Assembly (NCBI RefSeq): GCF_051020955.1
Contig: NC_135013.1
Coordinates: forward strand, 38,315,087-38,379,086
Length of the DNA: 64,000 nt
Origin: Megalopta genalis
Taxonomy: Eukaryota > Arthropoda > Insecta > Hymenoptera > Halictidae
Direction of reading: 5' to 3'
The notes under the pieces are model-generated. The model worked only from the letters and a program-made list of their open reading frames with translations, searched no databases and was not told the origin of the DNA. The position numbers and the translations under genes are program-made. Of the stretch, positions 11,046 to 23,047 are shown one piece after another. Each line of letters opens with the position of its first letter. Position 1 is the first letter of the stretch.

Positions 11046-11980
11046 GGAAGACGTGATTTACGCCACCATGATTTTGTCTCCGAATATTTCCAACAATTCG
11101 TTATTTCCGGAAAATGATCCTGGTCCCTCGGCTTCGCGAGTGTGGCAACCGGTTAGGGTCACGCGTGTCCCAGCAGCGACGCGTTCGGAATTATAATCTC
11201 CAGCGTAGGAGCATCGCGTAGAAGCTGAAAATTGCGGAGGGGTTGGTCAAAGCGTAGAAAAGATTAGAAAGTGGCGCGACGACGAAAGTTTCCCCGAGAC
11301 GAGACGAGACGAGACGAAGGGCTGGCGGGCGGGGTCGGTGGCTCGTATTTAGTTGAAAAGCCAAGGGACGAGTATCCGAGGGACAAAGTTCGCGGGAAAG
11401 CCGGAAAAACCGTATCGTGGTGGCCGCCGTGGAGGAAAGCGCGGCGCGGGAAGAATACGCGAATCGCGATGCAGTTAAAAACTTCGGATGTCGCTTTCGC
11501 CGGGGGTAAACTGCTTTCACGTCGCTCTCCTCGTTTAATTAATCTTTCCGCGCGGAACTTCCGGCCGCGGCCGCAAAAACTCCGCGGCTCGGCTCGGCTC
11601 GGCTCGACACGCCGTTTCTTCGCTGTCGCGGAACTAACGAGAAAACTGGGTCCCCGGAATTCTCGATGCGCTCGAGAATCCCCGCCGCGATGCCGATGAT
11701 AGTGACGAATTGTCTGCGAATCTTCTGCGAATCTTTTGCGTCTAGAGCATCTCGCGCCTCGAAAAATCCGTCGCTGCGAGGCGCTGGTTCGTCGGAATTT
11801 CGAACGGAGCTTTTAGCAACCGCGTTCCTATGTTTAAGGCGAGCAGTGCAACGCTCGCGAAATTGAGAAATTTTCATCTGAAAAACTATGTTGCATATCT
11901 TTTCGAAATGTTTAAAATATGTCGCTGGGCGTCTTAGAAAGTAGAAAATATTGGTTCGGTAACTGTGATACTGCGTTAAT
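11046..11980. other. no gene recognised; CpG-rich stretch with short GC tandem words
   Basis: The stretch 11240-11870 is CpG-rich and contains GAGACGAGACGAGACGAG (11295-11316) and GGCTCGGCTCGGCTCGGCTC (about 11585-11606). Overlapping open frames on both strands have no recognised domain. Confidence 0.4.
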
Positions 11981-11982
11981 AT

Positions 11983-12236
11983 TTAATTCTCTGCACTCGA
12001 AGCCGTTTAAACTCAAAATCCAAAATAGCTTTCCCGACCTACATTTTATATGAACTACTTCATTTTATATGACCTAATCCATTTTACGCAGATAAAATTG
12101 AACCTTGTGACTTATACAACATACCTTTAACAGTTTTTTCGAAATAGAAACAAATTTGGTAATGTTAAAATTATTTTGAAACGCGACACGACCATTTTTA
12201 GTGACGCCTCGACTACGAACGGTTAAAATGATTTAT
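11983..12236. mobile_element. TTAA-flanked MITE, CCCTTTGCACTCGA family, diverged copy
   Basis: TTAA lies at both ends. The left end reads TTAATTCTCTGCACTCGAAG and the right end CGACTACGAACGGTTAA. Inside are the family words CATTTTATATGAC, AAATTGAACCTTGTGACTTA and CCTTTAACAGTTTTT. It has the same orientation as the copies at 16436 and 23899. TTAA target sites and a CCC start point to the piggyBac superfamily, which is an inference from known piggyBac behaviour. Confidence 0.65.
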
Positions 12237-12316
12237 TTCGCGGAGCACCTCGTAATGCTTTTATTTGGAAATGTTCACCAATGACAACGTTATGGTCGAA
12301 TTCCCGAGGAACAGTT

Positions 12317-12559
12317 TGAACACGTTAAGTGCCGAATATTAACTCGAAAAATTCGAACAATATCAAAGTCATTTAATCGATGAAACCGAAACTAGAAAGT
12401 GAAAATTTACCATAGGAAATGTAGGTTCGGCTATTTTGTAATCTACAAATCCTAGTAACGTTCAATTTGTTTAATATATTACAATAAAAACGAATTTCAA
12501 AAATCTAGTTAAAAACTAGTGTCACCCATACGTGACTCACGCGGCACCGAACGTGTTAA
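12317..12559. mobile_element. TTAA-type MITE with CACGTTAAGTGCCG ends
   Basis: The left end CACGTTAAGTGCCGAA matches, inverted, the right end CGGCACCGAACGTG next to TTAA. The left target site reads TGAA, a one-base change from TTAA. The element is 243 bp and has no coding potential. The ends resemble those of the composite insertion at 4346-5396. Confidence 0.6.
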
Positions 12560-13280
12560 TTAATTAATTGCATCGTACCTAATTTCACGAAAAAGATGCA
12601 ACAGAATTCTCCTTAAAACAATTCGACTTGTTTGTGCGAAGACAATTAATACGTTTCAGTATGAAGCAAGTGCATTAATCGTTGTTTGAGAACGATCCGT
12701 GGAATTGGACAGAATCCAATTGTCCAAAGTAGCTTTTTACGTTCGAGTTTCGATACTTCGGAAAAAGGTTTCAGTCGCTTATCGAAATTTGTAATAAGAC
12801 GAGCGTATAAATAGAAAATTAATGTTTTGCCGGATAAACCGAGGATTATATAATTGGAAGTTTCTAAAAGCAGCCGTCGCGTCATTGTAAATGTAACACG
12901 ACGACGCGTCGCGGAGGCAACGGAACACACGGGCTTGTCCGCGGAACTAGCGTTTCAACATTAAATTCGAGATTAAATTCCGTTTTTAAAAGAATTAATA
13001 ATGGATATCAACGTTGTTCTAATTTCTTACGAAATTAAAATCTCGCATTTAATTCCGAGCGGCGTGTATCCCGTTTTAAAACTGCACAACGGAACACGGC
13101 TGCGAACGATAAACGGCCGTGCAAGTGAATTATAAACGGGCGCGCTATTTTTACACCTTTTTATTTTTCTAAATAAAGCACAATCTCGAAGCGGGTAACG
13201 AAAGAAAATACGACGCGATAAGCACTGCTTCCGCAGTGAATTTTAATTTCGCCCTTTATCCCGTTCCTACCGCGAGCTCC
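12560..13280. other. no gene recognised
   Basis: AT-rich DNA. The open frame 12646-12930 (-), 94 codons, has no recognised domain. Confidence 0.35.
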
Positions 13281-13300
13281 CTCACTCTCGCTCTGTCTCT

Positions 13301-13341
<41 letters not shown>

Positions 13342-13355
13342 TTTCTCACTCTCTC
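13281..13355. repeat. CT microsatellite
   Basis: A CT-rich tract whose purest part is about 13300-13338. The surrounding polypyrimidine sequence continues to about 13375. Confidence 0.9.
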
Positions 13356-13556
13356 TTCCCCTGTTTCTCTCCGTCTGCCTAGTTAATTTTGATCAGCTTA
13401 GTCAGGATTTTTTTCGCGAGGCAATCTTTTCGACAATAATTACCCTATGATGCGCTGGAAACGTTTTGCTGGCGATGCGGCGTCGAGTAACGATCTGCAA
13501 AGTTAAATTATAAGTATTTAAGAAATGAAATATACTAATGAAATATCGAGTGATTA

Positions 13557-13967
13557 TGGTTCTCGTTCTTGAGGCAAATTAAAGTGCGCTAACGATACTG
13601 GTTACTATTTCAAAAGTATTAATTAAATACATTTTTAATCTGGACTGAATTCTAGGACAATTCTTAGACAAACTGATTAATACAAGAAAAACTAGAACCA
13701 GTGAATTAAAGAAACAGCAAATAATACCAAAAATGTTAAATTTTAATTTAGGAAATAAATGGTTCTCGTTCTTGAGGCAAATTAAAGTGCGCTAAAGATA
13801 CTGGTTACTATTTCAAAAGTATTAATTAAATACATTTTTAATCTGGACTGAATTCTAGGATAATTCTTAGGCAAACTGATTAATAAAAGAAAAACTAGAA
13901 CCAGTGAATTAAAGAAACAGCAAATAATACTAAAAATGTTAAATTTTAATTTCGGAAATAATATTGA
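13557..13967. repeat. tandem duplication, about 201-bp unit, two copies
   Basis: The unit starts GGTTCTCGTTCTTGAGGCAA, at 13558 and again at 13759. The copies differ at only a few positions, so the duplication is recent relative to the rest of the window. No coding potential. Confidence 0.85.
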
Positions 13968-14050
13968 GAAATAATATATTGAGTTATTATATGGAGATCA
14001 GAAACGCACATGCAGCTTTGTCGTCGAAAAATATTCGAATGTTTAGGTTA

Positions 14051-14271
14051 GTGGAGCCGATTACTGTGCCTTTGGTTTGTTTTCGGGCATAATTAACTTT
14101 CTATTTATTGAATAACACATATTAAATTTTTTTATTAAAAAATAAACCAAATTTAATATATTTTATTGAAATTAAGATTTAATATGTTTTATTCGATACA
14201 TAGAAAGTCAATTATGACGGAAAACAAATCAGAGACACAATAATTGGTTAGTCCAGAGTAATCGGCTCCAC
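14051..14271. mobile_element. inverted-repeat MITE, GTGGAGCCGATTACT ends, TA target site
   Basis: Perfect 15-bp inverted ends, GTGGAGCCGATTACT and AGTAATCGGCTCCAC, sit between TA dinucleotides. Further inward, CATAATTAACTTTCTAT pairs with ATAGAAAGTCAATTATG. The middle is AT-rich. No protein is encoded and no second copy is seen here. Confidence 0.75.
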
Positions 14272-14273
14272 TA

Positions 14274-16435
14274 CCCCAGTACGTCAGGGCCGTGATTAAA
14301 TTCATCAACGGGCGGGCAAGACGTGCGCATTGAAACGATTGGTTTCGCCTGGAAACGAGGATATCCACCGTTGTTGTATAACAAACGGATTGGAATTGTA
14401 ACCGGACACTATTCCCATAAACGCATCAGCGTCGCTGAAAGAGGATCCCGGTTGTCGAAATTTCGACATCGACACAATGGCGGATCACGGTCCGCCTGTT
14501 CACTGATCCACTCCTTCGAATATTCGGTGTGCACTGAATAATAATAAATTTCACGAGCAACGTCATAACCCATCAGACAAGATAAACAGCTCGGCCGCGT
14601 ATTATCATGATTATTGCATCAGGGTACGCCGAATGCAACAGTGAAATTCAATATTTATATTCAGCTCCGGCGAAATCGGCTTTCTAATTAATCTTTCAGC
14701 CGCCAATTGCTTTTTTCGTGCGAACCGCTACGAACTTCCATAGCGCAGCTTCGAAAAATCTCGCGGTGCCGGGATGAAAAAAAAAGTTAAAATTGTTTTA
14801 TTTATTGTCAGTGCTCGTAGCAACGCGTCGATGATACAGCGACAGGGCGAGTAAGATAGAAATACATTTCATCGGAGATTTTATAGAATTATTATTCCTA
14901 TGAATTTTGGCCACGCGTTAATTTAATACAGTATTTTTTTTATATTTGGAGAGCACTGAATTGATTTAATGGAAATTTCGTGGAAATTTCAATCAATCTC
15001 GACGTTGATTTTATTTAGTGCTCTCCTTGAGGCAGATCAATTCATATAGCGGAAATATTAATTCGCAGATTTCCGTGAGTGACGAAAATACTGTTTTTCG
15101 AAATTCGCGATTCTTTTTCCAGGAGATTTTCATCCAACGGTTCGCTGTACGAAATGTTCGATTGTTTCTTGGAAATCCGCGTGAGAAAGGGACGGAGGGA
15201 CAGCCGCGATTCGCCGGGGCTCTCTCGCAGCTCCGTCGACAGACTCGTTCCTTATCATTCTTATCGGAGACGCGTTCGATTCCTGCATATTTCGATTCTG
15301 CGTATTTCCGGGCCGCCGCGCCGAGATGACGAGCAGACCGATTTCCAGGTGTTCGCAAGCTTGTTCCCAGCGAATGAGGCGAACGTCGCCGGCCGACTAT
15401 TGCTTTTCGTCGGCCGTGAAAACACAGTCTTGTTCCCCGGAGACTTTTCCCTCTATCCTGGCCCCCTTTCCTCCTCCCGTCCCTTTTCCACTCGTGGTTG
15501 CTCGCGGCACGGGGATCGAAGATTTTCCATCTGTCTGGAAGAGATCGTCGCAGTCTCTACGCGCCTCGTTTCCCGATTCCCGGGAAAATTCGGTTTCGGC
15601 AGGTTCTATTGATATTGCACGAAATATACTCCGCCTGATCCGCCAATTGTTCTATATACTCGCGATCGAATCGAATACGTGTAATATCGCGCGGCAACGG
15701 AGCCTCGCACGCGGCTCTCGTTATTGTTGCATCGATATTTTACCGGCTGCGTCAAATGTGCTCTTCGGCGCTAGTCTATCTCGCTACTTTCGAAGATTAT
15801 TTATTTCAAAGCATCGTTAACGCTAGACCTACCAGCGCCGGGCGAATGTCCGGTTTCGCATTGTTTATTTCATAATTATTGAAGTCGCAAAGCTGCTTGC
15901 ATTAATAATTAAATTAAATATATTTCTTTACCCAGGCAGACGCTATTATAAAAATTATATAAATTCTATCTTGGAATTTTTAGGGGGCAGTTTTTATTAG
16001 TCGCTAGACTATTATTTATTATGCTAGAATTTGCAAGAGTTGCGGAAAAATTGCTGAACGCTTGTCTCTTCGAATGCATGTTCCGAGAATGATACAATGC
16101 GAACAGTTGAATTAATTAATTGTCCTTTTTGCATCAATAATCGATTGACTTGTTTCGAGATTATAACCTAAACGTTACGCTTTTTTAAATCGCTAACCGG
16201 ACTGCAAATTACTGTTAGCTATTGTTTCAGCGGATACTGCATGTTTTGTCAAATTAGAAGCGTACATTCAATTTACGTCGAAACGTTACAAGCTTGACGA
16301 GTTAATACACGACTACACGCAAGTTTCAATAAATATGTTCATCTATATCAACGACGATCTGTTTAACGTTGCGTTAAGGGTTAAATTTCAGCATCTTGTT
16401 GCAAATAATCGCCTCAATAGAAATTGTTCGACTTT
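14274..16435. other. no gene recognised; one hairpin and a CpG-rich patch
   Basis: A hairpin with arms GGAGAGCACTGAAT (about 14949) and ATTTAGTGCTCTCC (about 15013) is present. The stretch 15100-15830 is CpG-rich with overlapping open frames on both strands and no recognised domain. The remainder is AT-rich. Confidence 0.4.
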
Positions 16436-16515
16436 ATTATGCACCCTTCGCAGTCGGAGCCATTTTAACTCGAAATCCAAATTAGTTTTTCGATCTATAA
16501 TAGTTCCATTTTATA

Positions 16516-17097
16516 TTGGGTTGGTAACTAAGTAATTGCCGATTTGTTCAATGAAATAAAAAATCTTTTTATTCTTGGAATGAAGTTTAATCTGTAATGT
16601 ATTTTCCATTCTGTTCGATGCCCTTTTGCCATCTCTCTGACAACTTGAAAATTCCACGCTCGTAGAAAGTCTGATCCTTTTCGACCAAAAACTGAGTTAA
16701 GTGAGATTTTACAGCGTCATCATCATTAAAAGTTTTACCACGAAGGGAGTTGTCCAGGGATCGAAATAAGTGGTAATCCGATGGCGCGAGATCAGGGCTA
16801 TATGGTGGGTGTAACATCAATTCCCAACCAATATCCATCAATTTTTGCCGAGTGGACAAAGACGTGCGCGGCCTAGCATTGTCCTGGTGGAAAATGACAC
16901 CTTTACGATTGACCAATTCTGGTGGCTTTTCCTTGACCGCTGCATTCAATTTGTCCAGTTGCTAACATTCACGGATAATAAAAAATAACATAATAATAAT
17001 ACTAATAATTTTATAATATAACATTTACGGATATCATAAAAATGGGAGTGAGAGACAGCTATAACTGAAATCGGCAATTACTTAGTTGCCAACCCAA
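16516..17097 (-). mobile_element. mariner, internally deleted, copy 1
   Basis: The element is 582 bp; full mariners are about 1.3 kb. Inverted ends are TTGGGTTGGTAACTAAGTAA and its complement, between TA target sites. The TTGGGTTGGCAACTAAGTAATT type of end is characteristic of the mellifera subfamily, as far as I can judge without a search. The N-terminal half of the transposase gene is missing. Near the deletion junction, two similar words, ATCCGTAAATGTTA and ATCCGTGAATGTTA, flank an AT-rich spacer. The copy lies in an older TTAA-type MITE. Confidence 0.9.
16587..16949 (-). pseudogene. mariner transposase C-terminal half, copy 1
   Basis: The mariner transposase cuts and pastes its element using a DD34D catalytic triad. 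Here 120 codons remain open to a normal TAA stop after KYITD. Two of the three catalytic aspartates are visible: the one in HQDNARP and, 34 residues later, the one in LAPSDYHLF. The helix-turn-helix DNA-binding half and the first aspartate are absent, so the product cannot transpose alone. The open frame begins at a TTG, with a TAG stop just upstream at the deletion junction, and has no clear ATG until KLMDIGW. The copy shows G for V in WQKGIEQ compared with copies 2 and 3. I infer it is non-functional and not under selection. Confidence 0.85.
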
Positions 17098-17269
17098 TAT
17101 AACCCGGTGCTTTTTATACATATGAAATTGAGTTTTGCGACTCATGCAACAGTTACACTTTTAACAGTTTTTCAAATACAAACAAATATTTGATGAAATT
17201 GTTATGAAACGCGATGTACGACGATTTTGAATGGTGTCTTAGAGTCGTCACTCGACTGCGAAGGGGTAA

Positions 17270-19697
17270 TCCTCGGCATAATTGAAAGCTAGCTGGGCGA
17301 ACACCTTTGCCAATGTCTGCACGCTTTTGAAATTCCTCGTCGAAGCGAAAGGTTACAGCGTGTGGTCGAGAGGCTCGTTTAATTTTCCAAGTGGCGAGTC
17401 AAAACGACGCGGTGAATTTCAGTTTGCGCCGTCAGATTGAATTTGCAACGATTTCGAGCGTTCGACGGTCTTTCCGACAAGTATTGATCGGCCGCGGGAA
17501 TTTCGGAAGGGTCCTATTACCAGCGGCGTGCACGTTTCTTTTTTATCGGATCGCCGGGCCTTTTGATAGAAACACACAGGTGGAGGATCCGGTCTTGTTT
17601 CACTTTATGCGAAAATCGAAGAGCCGGTTTCGCCCGGCGAGTGTGGCACGAACCAACGGCTCACGCCGGATCTAATATTCACTAAGAACGAAAGGAATAG
17701 CCTGCTCGATTCCGGAACGACTTTATTCGACACGCTCGGTCGCGATCTCTTGAAATATTGCGACTCCTTATTCGTTTATTGATGTCGCGGGGATGTGCTG
17801 CGACAAACTTTCGAACACGCGCGCCAAATTTTCGCGGCGCTGCACAGTGCGACGTTTTTATACGAGCGTCCCGGACTAAAATCGTAACTTCTAAGCTAAT
17901 CAATTTTCGTCGGAAATGCCTTAATAATTTGTCAAAGAATTTTTTTCTTTTACTTTTGCCACGAACTTCATCTCAATTACGTTGACTTCGAAAATTCCAA
18001 AAATTATAACAATTTCCTATAGGGTTTTCATATTTATTTAATTTTCTGTAAGTGTTCTAATACTTTCGGAGGGGAATGCACGTATCACCGACAGTTCACT
18101 AACTTTCCTGATCAAAATTTCGGCTAATAATTATCGGCTGGGATGCGAATTTTATACATTTTTGGCGAAATTGGGTAAATGTAATTTGAAATAGTACGAA
18201 GATGAAAAGAATTTAAAAACGTTAATCTATCGAAAGGATCAAGGAAATAGTGAACTTGCTATTTAGTCTATTTCTTGCAATTGATGCACACCGTTTCTAT
18301 TTTGCATAAAAATAGATCTACGAATTGCCATTAAAACAGGTCACTGCGAAGGTAACGGATTTTATTACACGATCGGATTTGGCTTCTCACGTGCCGGTAA
18401 CGTTCGTACGATAGAACAAAGAAAAGCCCGATCGAAAAATATCCCCGAGAACGAATTTTCAGCTCGCGCCGAAACTCGATATCTCTTTATTAATTTAAGC
18501 TGTCTATCTATTTGATTTTGTATCGCGTAACGAAGTTCAACATTTTGTTTAACCGCGCAAGGCGGAATACCGGTTTAACGTAATTGATTTCGCGCAACAA
18601 AACGTTGTTTGTTCCTCCTTTATGAAACACCACCGCGAAACAAGAATCGCTGCGTGTAACAGGGCACGAGAGAGAGAGAAAAAAAAACAACACCGGCTAT
18701 TGTTCGGCCGGGACGTGTTTTTGCGAAGGGTTTTACGGGCCGCGTTCACCTGTTAAAAATTTCACGGGAAATTGCCGGGGCGAGGGCGGCGGGATACGAA
18801 GCTAATGAAATTTTCACAGGGCCGAAATAAAAAACGCGGCAAGATATATTCCATCCGGTAATTTGTATTTGATTTTCGGGAGCATCGTTTCCGTCGGCGC
18901 CCGATAACAAAATCGATGCGGCCGCGTTTAATCGTTCGCGAATTCAACGGGAAACTGATCAATGATGACTGAAAGAGAAATATAATCTGTTTGGTCCTGT
19001 TTGTCGAAAACGGTAACCTGTTTGCACAGTTTGCCGAATAATGTCCTGTTAGTTCTGCTCGGCAAACCGTGAGCTCCGCGATTAGTTTCCGCGGCGCTTC
19101 AAATTATTCAAGGTATGCGTGTCGCGGTTGTTTCGACCGAAATCAAGCGTTAGAAAATAAAATCCCCGCCCACGCGGTGTCTGTGACCTGTGGCCGTGTG
19201 TTACGTCGAACGGCGTGCAACACCAGCACGGAAAACAGCAACGCTGTACCGTCAACATAATTAACGTTGTTCACGAAAGTACGTCAAATTTCACAGAATT
19301 CTTCCATTGTCACGCTTCGCACGTCACCGCCTCATTTTTATTCGAAATCGCAACCGCCCGTGTGTTTTGCAATAACTGAAAATCAATATGGCGTTCGTCA
19401 AAATTCCGGGCAGACAATGTTTACGAGCACAACGCAGTCGACACGCATTCTCCGATTAAAATTTCTACCATATACCAATTAATGCACGCGTCACTGATTT
19501 ATTCCATTAATCCAGATTTGCTTGCGTGTTTTACCGAGTTATCTTGTTTATCATCGTCTGTTAACGTTCTTTATCTTCTTCTTGATGTGCTCTGATTTTG
19601 TCTTATTTATGTTCATTTATTAACCTATTTTAGGAATTCGTCTTATTTCCTATTGCTTCGCTTGTATCAGAACAATTCAAAAGGAATTCGTGCTATT
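17270..19697. other. no gene recognised
   Basis: Mixed AT-rich and CpG-rich DNA. Open frames near 17391-17675, 17682-17985, 18508-18962 and 19069-19482 have no recognised domains and overlap frames on the other strand. Near 18270-18320 there is a word pair (TTGCAATTGATGCA, then TTTTGCATAAAAATAG) also seen in altered form near 8850 and 43490, possibly a very old dispersed repeat. Confidence 0.35.
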
Positions 19698-19699
19698 TA

Positions 19700-19944
19700 C
19701 AGCAAATTCTCCCTAATTGACGCTCAGATTGTACACAAAAGTGGTCAATTTGGGAAGGGGAGAAACGATTATTCGAGCCTTGCGCCTCGTTTTTATAATT
19801 ACCGATTAAAAATAAAATTAATTATTAAAAATGAGCCGCAAGGCTCGAATAATCCTATATCCCCTCTTCCCAAATTATTCATTTTTGTGTAAAATTTGAG
19901 CATCAATTAGGGAGAATAGCACGTCAATTAGAGAGAATTTATTG
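19700..19944. mobile_element. palindromic MITE, CAGTAATTTCTCC family, copy 2
   Basis: It starts CAGCAAATTCTCCCTAATTG and ends AGAGAGAATTTATTG, with TA on both sides. The centre pairs CGAGCCTTGCGCCTCG with GAGCCGCAAGGCTCG. The right end carries an extra partial repeat of the tip (CGTCAATTAGAGAGAAT), so it is 245 bp and not about 210. Confidence 0.75.
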
Positions 19945-21409
19945 TAATTTGAGTAATTGGACCGCAAAGTTGAAGCTCATTCGGTGATTATATTGTCAAC
20001 AGTTTTAAGGAACTTAAGATTCGTAAGAATTTCTGAACATTATCTACCGGCGATGATTTCAACATTGTTGAAAACTTATATCTTAATGAATTGTTCAATG
20101 GGAGCGGCAATTTCAATCGCGTGCCAACAATTTTTTGCATTTATGATAAAAATGATTAGATAAAATCCGAAAACATAATCACACTAGAAACATTTAAGAC
20201 ATTTCAATCTTCTCCTGAACTTATGAATGGGATTAAACGAAAAAATACGTTTTTATTTAACTCTGTTTTCTTCTTTTTACATTGAGTTTGAAATATCATA
20301 AAAATCCGCAGTTTAGTCTCAGCGTCGATAACATAATCTAATAATTTCGTTCGAGGTTGTCGTAAAAACAAAGATTTTTACGACTTCTCTAAGCACGGTA
20401 GAGTAATTAAAAATAAAGGCGTCAGATGGAAGCAAACGTTATCGATCATTCTGCGCCTTCCAAGCAGACAAATGCACTTTTCGCTAGGACGAAACAAAAG
20501 AACAAAGGATAAACACCTGATTTCATCTGGGAAATATTTGGGCGGCTTTCGGCAAACAAGCGGCTAACAGTCGACTAGGACATTTTCCAGCAGAAAACGC
20601 GACCGGAAGCTGAATAAATATCTCGGGATCGAATAGACGATCGTAATTAGCCGCGTTAATTTCTGGAATTATGTTCGACCTGGTAATTACGGGCTTGGAA
20701 CGATCGCGCGTTAATCGTCGCGTCGAAATTTACTCGGTCGACAATGAAACGCGTCGCTCGTAATCTCCGGAGAATTCCGACCGATACCGTTGCATTGTCG
20801 TTGCGTTCGCCGGCTGAAAGATTCGCCGGCGAAATGCAATCTGAATTCCGGCCACGTCCGGGAAAGGAGAAGGGAGATAGACGAGGCACCAGCAGGGACC
20901 GCGTGTGAAACTTTGAAATATTTCAACGGGAAAAGCGCAAGTGCTAAACAAGATCCGCAGAGATTCCCCCGGTGCATCAAAAAGTCGGATTCACTTTAAA
21001 AAATGCATTTCCTCTGTACCGGCGCCGTGACTTTCCTCCGTGCCGTCTCGCGTCGTCTCGTCGTCTCGTGTCCCAGCTACGAATTCACCGGCGTACGATC
21101 CGCGAAATGTTCTCCGTTTCATTCGATTGCATCGCGCGCGCAAAGATCAGCAAATTGGCTGTGCCGGCCCCTTTGTACCCGCCTCGGGTAAAATCCTACG
21201 GGAAACGTTCTTGCGGGGACCACTCTTGTTTGCTCGAATCTGCGACACTTTTTCCACCTCTTACTGAAGCACGTTGCTTGCGGAGACAAGTGCGCACGAA
21301 TTTGATCGTCAATTCCAAATGATTCTTAATGTGCAGAAGATTGTTCGTTAGATTCTTTGCCTTTTGTTTATTATCTGCAATGTCTCGAAAGCTGTACCAG
21401 AAATCAGAG
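19945..21409. other. no gene recognised; CpG-rich patch
   Basis: AT-rich to 20500, then CpG-rich at 20640-21330 with multiple overlapping open frames on both strands and no recognised domain. A repeated word CGTCTCGTCGTCTCGT lies at about 21050-21068. Confidence 0.4.
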
Positions 21410-21932
21410 TCGAGCATTATTCGAATAAAATTTTATTTGAACATTTTGAATAATTTTTTCGAATGAAATTGTATTCAAATAACGATTTTAAAAAATTTCT
21501 TCGGATAAAATTCGAATAACGAGATTTGAATAAATTATCCGAATCAAATTTTATTCGAATAACTACTCGAATAAATTTTTCGAATAAAATTTTATTCGAA
21601 TAATGACTTGATGAAGGATTCGAATAAATTCTTCGGATAAAATTTGATCCGAATAACGAGATTTGAATAAATTATCCGAATCAAATTTTATTCGAATAAC
21701 TACTCGAATGAATTCTTCGAATAAAATTTTATTCGAATAATGACTCGATGAAGGATTCGAATAAATTCTTCGGATAAAATTTGATCTGAATAAATTATCC
21801 GAATCAAATTTTATTCGAATAACTACTCGAATGAACTCTTCGAATAAAATTTTATTCGAATAATGACTTGAATAAATTCTACGAATAAAATTATTCATTG
21901 TTCGTTGTTCGAATAAAATATGCCCAACTCTG
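21410..21932. repeat. GAATAA-rich tandem block, about 120-bp higher-order unit
   Basis: It is built from variants of ATTCGAATAAATTCTTCG, with a longer unit (ATTATCCGAATCAAATTTTA to AATGACTYGATGAAGG) repeated three times between 21530 and 21870. It ends ATGCCCAACTCTG, the complement of the start of the block at 6684. Because the repeat has few stops, a 111-codon open frame runs along the minus strand, which I regard as a by-product. Confidence 0.6.
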
Positions 21933-23047
21933 CCAGAGATACAGGCTGCTCGTAAGTCGCAAAACGAACAACGAAATAAGTCGTTCCGTTGTTATCATTG
22001 TAAAATACAAATGCAAACGATACCCCACGGCGATAGAAATACGAAAGCATTGTTGCCGAAATGTTTACTCTTGGGCACGAGTTTCTTTATGACTTAGCTG
22101 AATCGGTGAGAGAAAGCACGAGTAATAATCCGTCGACACAGAGCCTCGTATAAAATCCAGCGAAAGAAACGAACGAGCACCGTGCACAAACAACAAAATT
22201 GTTCGCACTGTCGCTTTCGAAATTTGCAGTTTGCAATCTAAGAACGTGCTATGCCCGGTGCACGGAGACCCGCGAACTGATACGTTAGGGTACGTGACCT
22301 GTTTTGTAGCGCGAAAATTTCTGACATGTCCAGACGAAGCGTGGGGGGGGAGGGTAACACGTCGCGAAAGAATACCAGGAATCATTTCTTTGCCGAGGGA
22401 AGTTCGCGTCTACGATACAACTGGGACGGCGTTATTCTTCGGCGAAACTTTGCCGTATTTGAATTTCAAAACTTCCGGCGCGGGGGCGGGAAAAAGTTGC
22501 CCCGGAACGAGCTGCGTCGGATGGCTCGAATTGAAACACGGCCTGGACGCGGAGGCCGGGAATACTTTCCTGGGATTCCGGCGACTTCTGCCCGGGTCCC
22601 CGATACCTTCTCCACCCACGCCTCCGTCCCCTAACTTTCAATGAAATTTGTCTCATATTTCGCCGATGGACATGTTGCGCGAGGGAGTCGCGCGACACTC
22701 CGCCGATTCCTCGGCGTTCCTTTCAACGATGCGAAACTTCGCCGGGTGTTAATCTCGTGTTCGACGAAACGTCAGAGGTGTCGGGCAGTCCCCTAAATTT
22801 GTTCCGATTTTTGCGTTCACCGGTCCACACGGAGATCGACTTACGACTATTTTCATAAAACAACTAACGAAAAACAACTTTTATCAGAAAATAAAAATTT
22901 ACTTACACGAAAAGTCAGCGTTGACTGTAAACGGGGGTCACAGGTTATGTCAAGGTTATTTCACATTGCACTAGCAACGCCTTCAACCCAACAACGATCA
23001 TATAAAAAATGCTGGGATCATACTGACCCCCTTTTGCGGAGTAAGGG
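21933..23047. other. no gene recognised; CpG-rich patch
   Basis: The stretch 22060-22770 is CpG-rich with overlapping open frames up to 137 codons on both strands. None shows a recognised domain or a clear codon-like pattern, and no convincing splice sites delimit it. An exon here cannot be excluded. Confidence 0.35.

Larger units (their letters stand above)
16436..17269. mobile_element. TTAA-family MITE (CCCTTTGCACTC) split by a mariner insertion
   Basis: The left part, 16436-16515, starts GCACCCTTCGCAGTCGGAGC and contains AACTCGAAATCCAAATTAG. The right part, 17098-17269, contains AAATTGAGTTTTGCGACTCA, ACACTTTTAACAGTTTTTC and ends CTCGACTGCGAAGGGGTAA. Both parts align in order with the copies at 11983 and 23899. 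The mariner copy at 16516-17097 interrupts it, so the MITE is the older insertion. Confidence 0.65.

Noticed and set aside
13281..13375. CT tract as a GAGA-type promoter element
   Set aside because: No transcription start, TATA or gene follows; a plain microsatellite is the simpler reading.
22231..22644. 137-codon plus-strand frame
   Set aside because: Other frames on both strands are equally open, no domain is recognisable, and the region is CpG-rich; left as unannotated rather than a gene.
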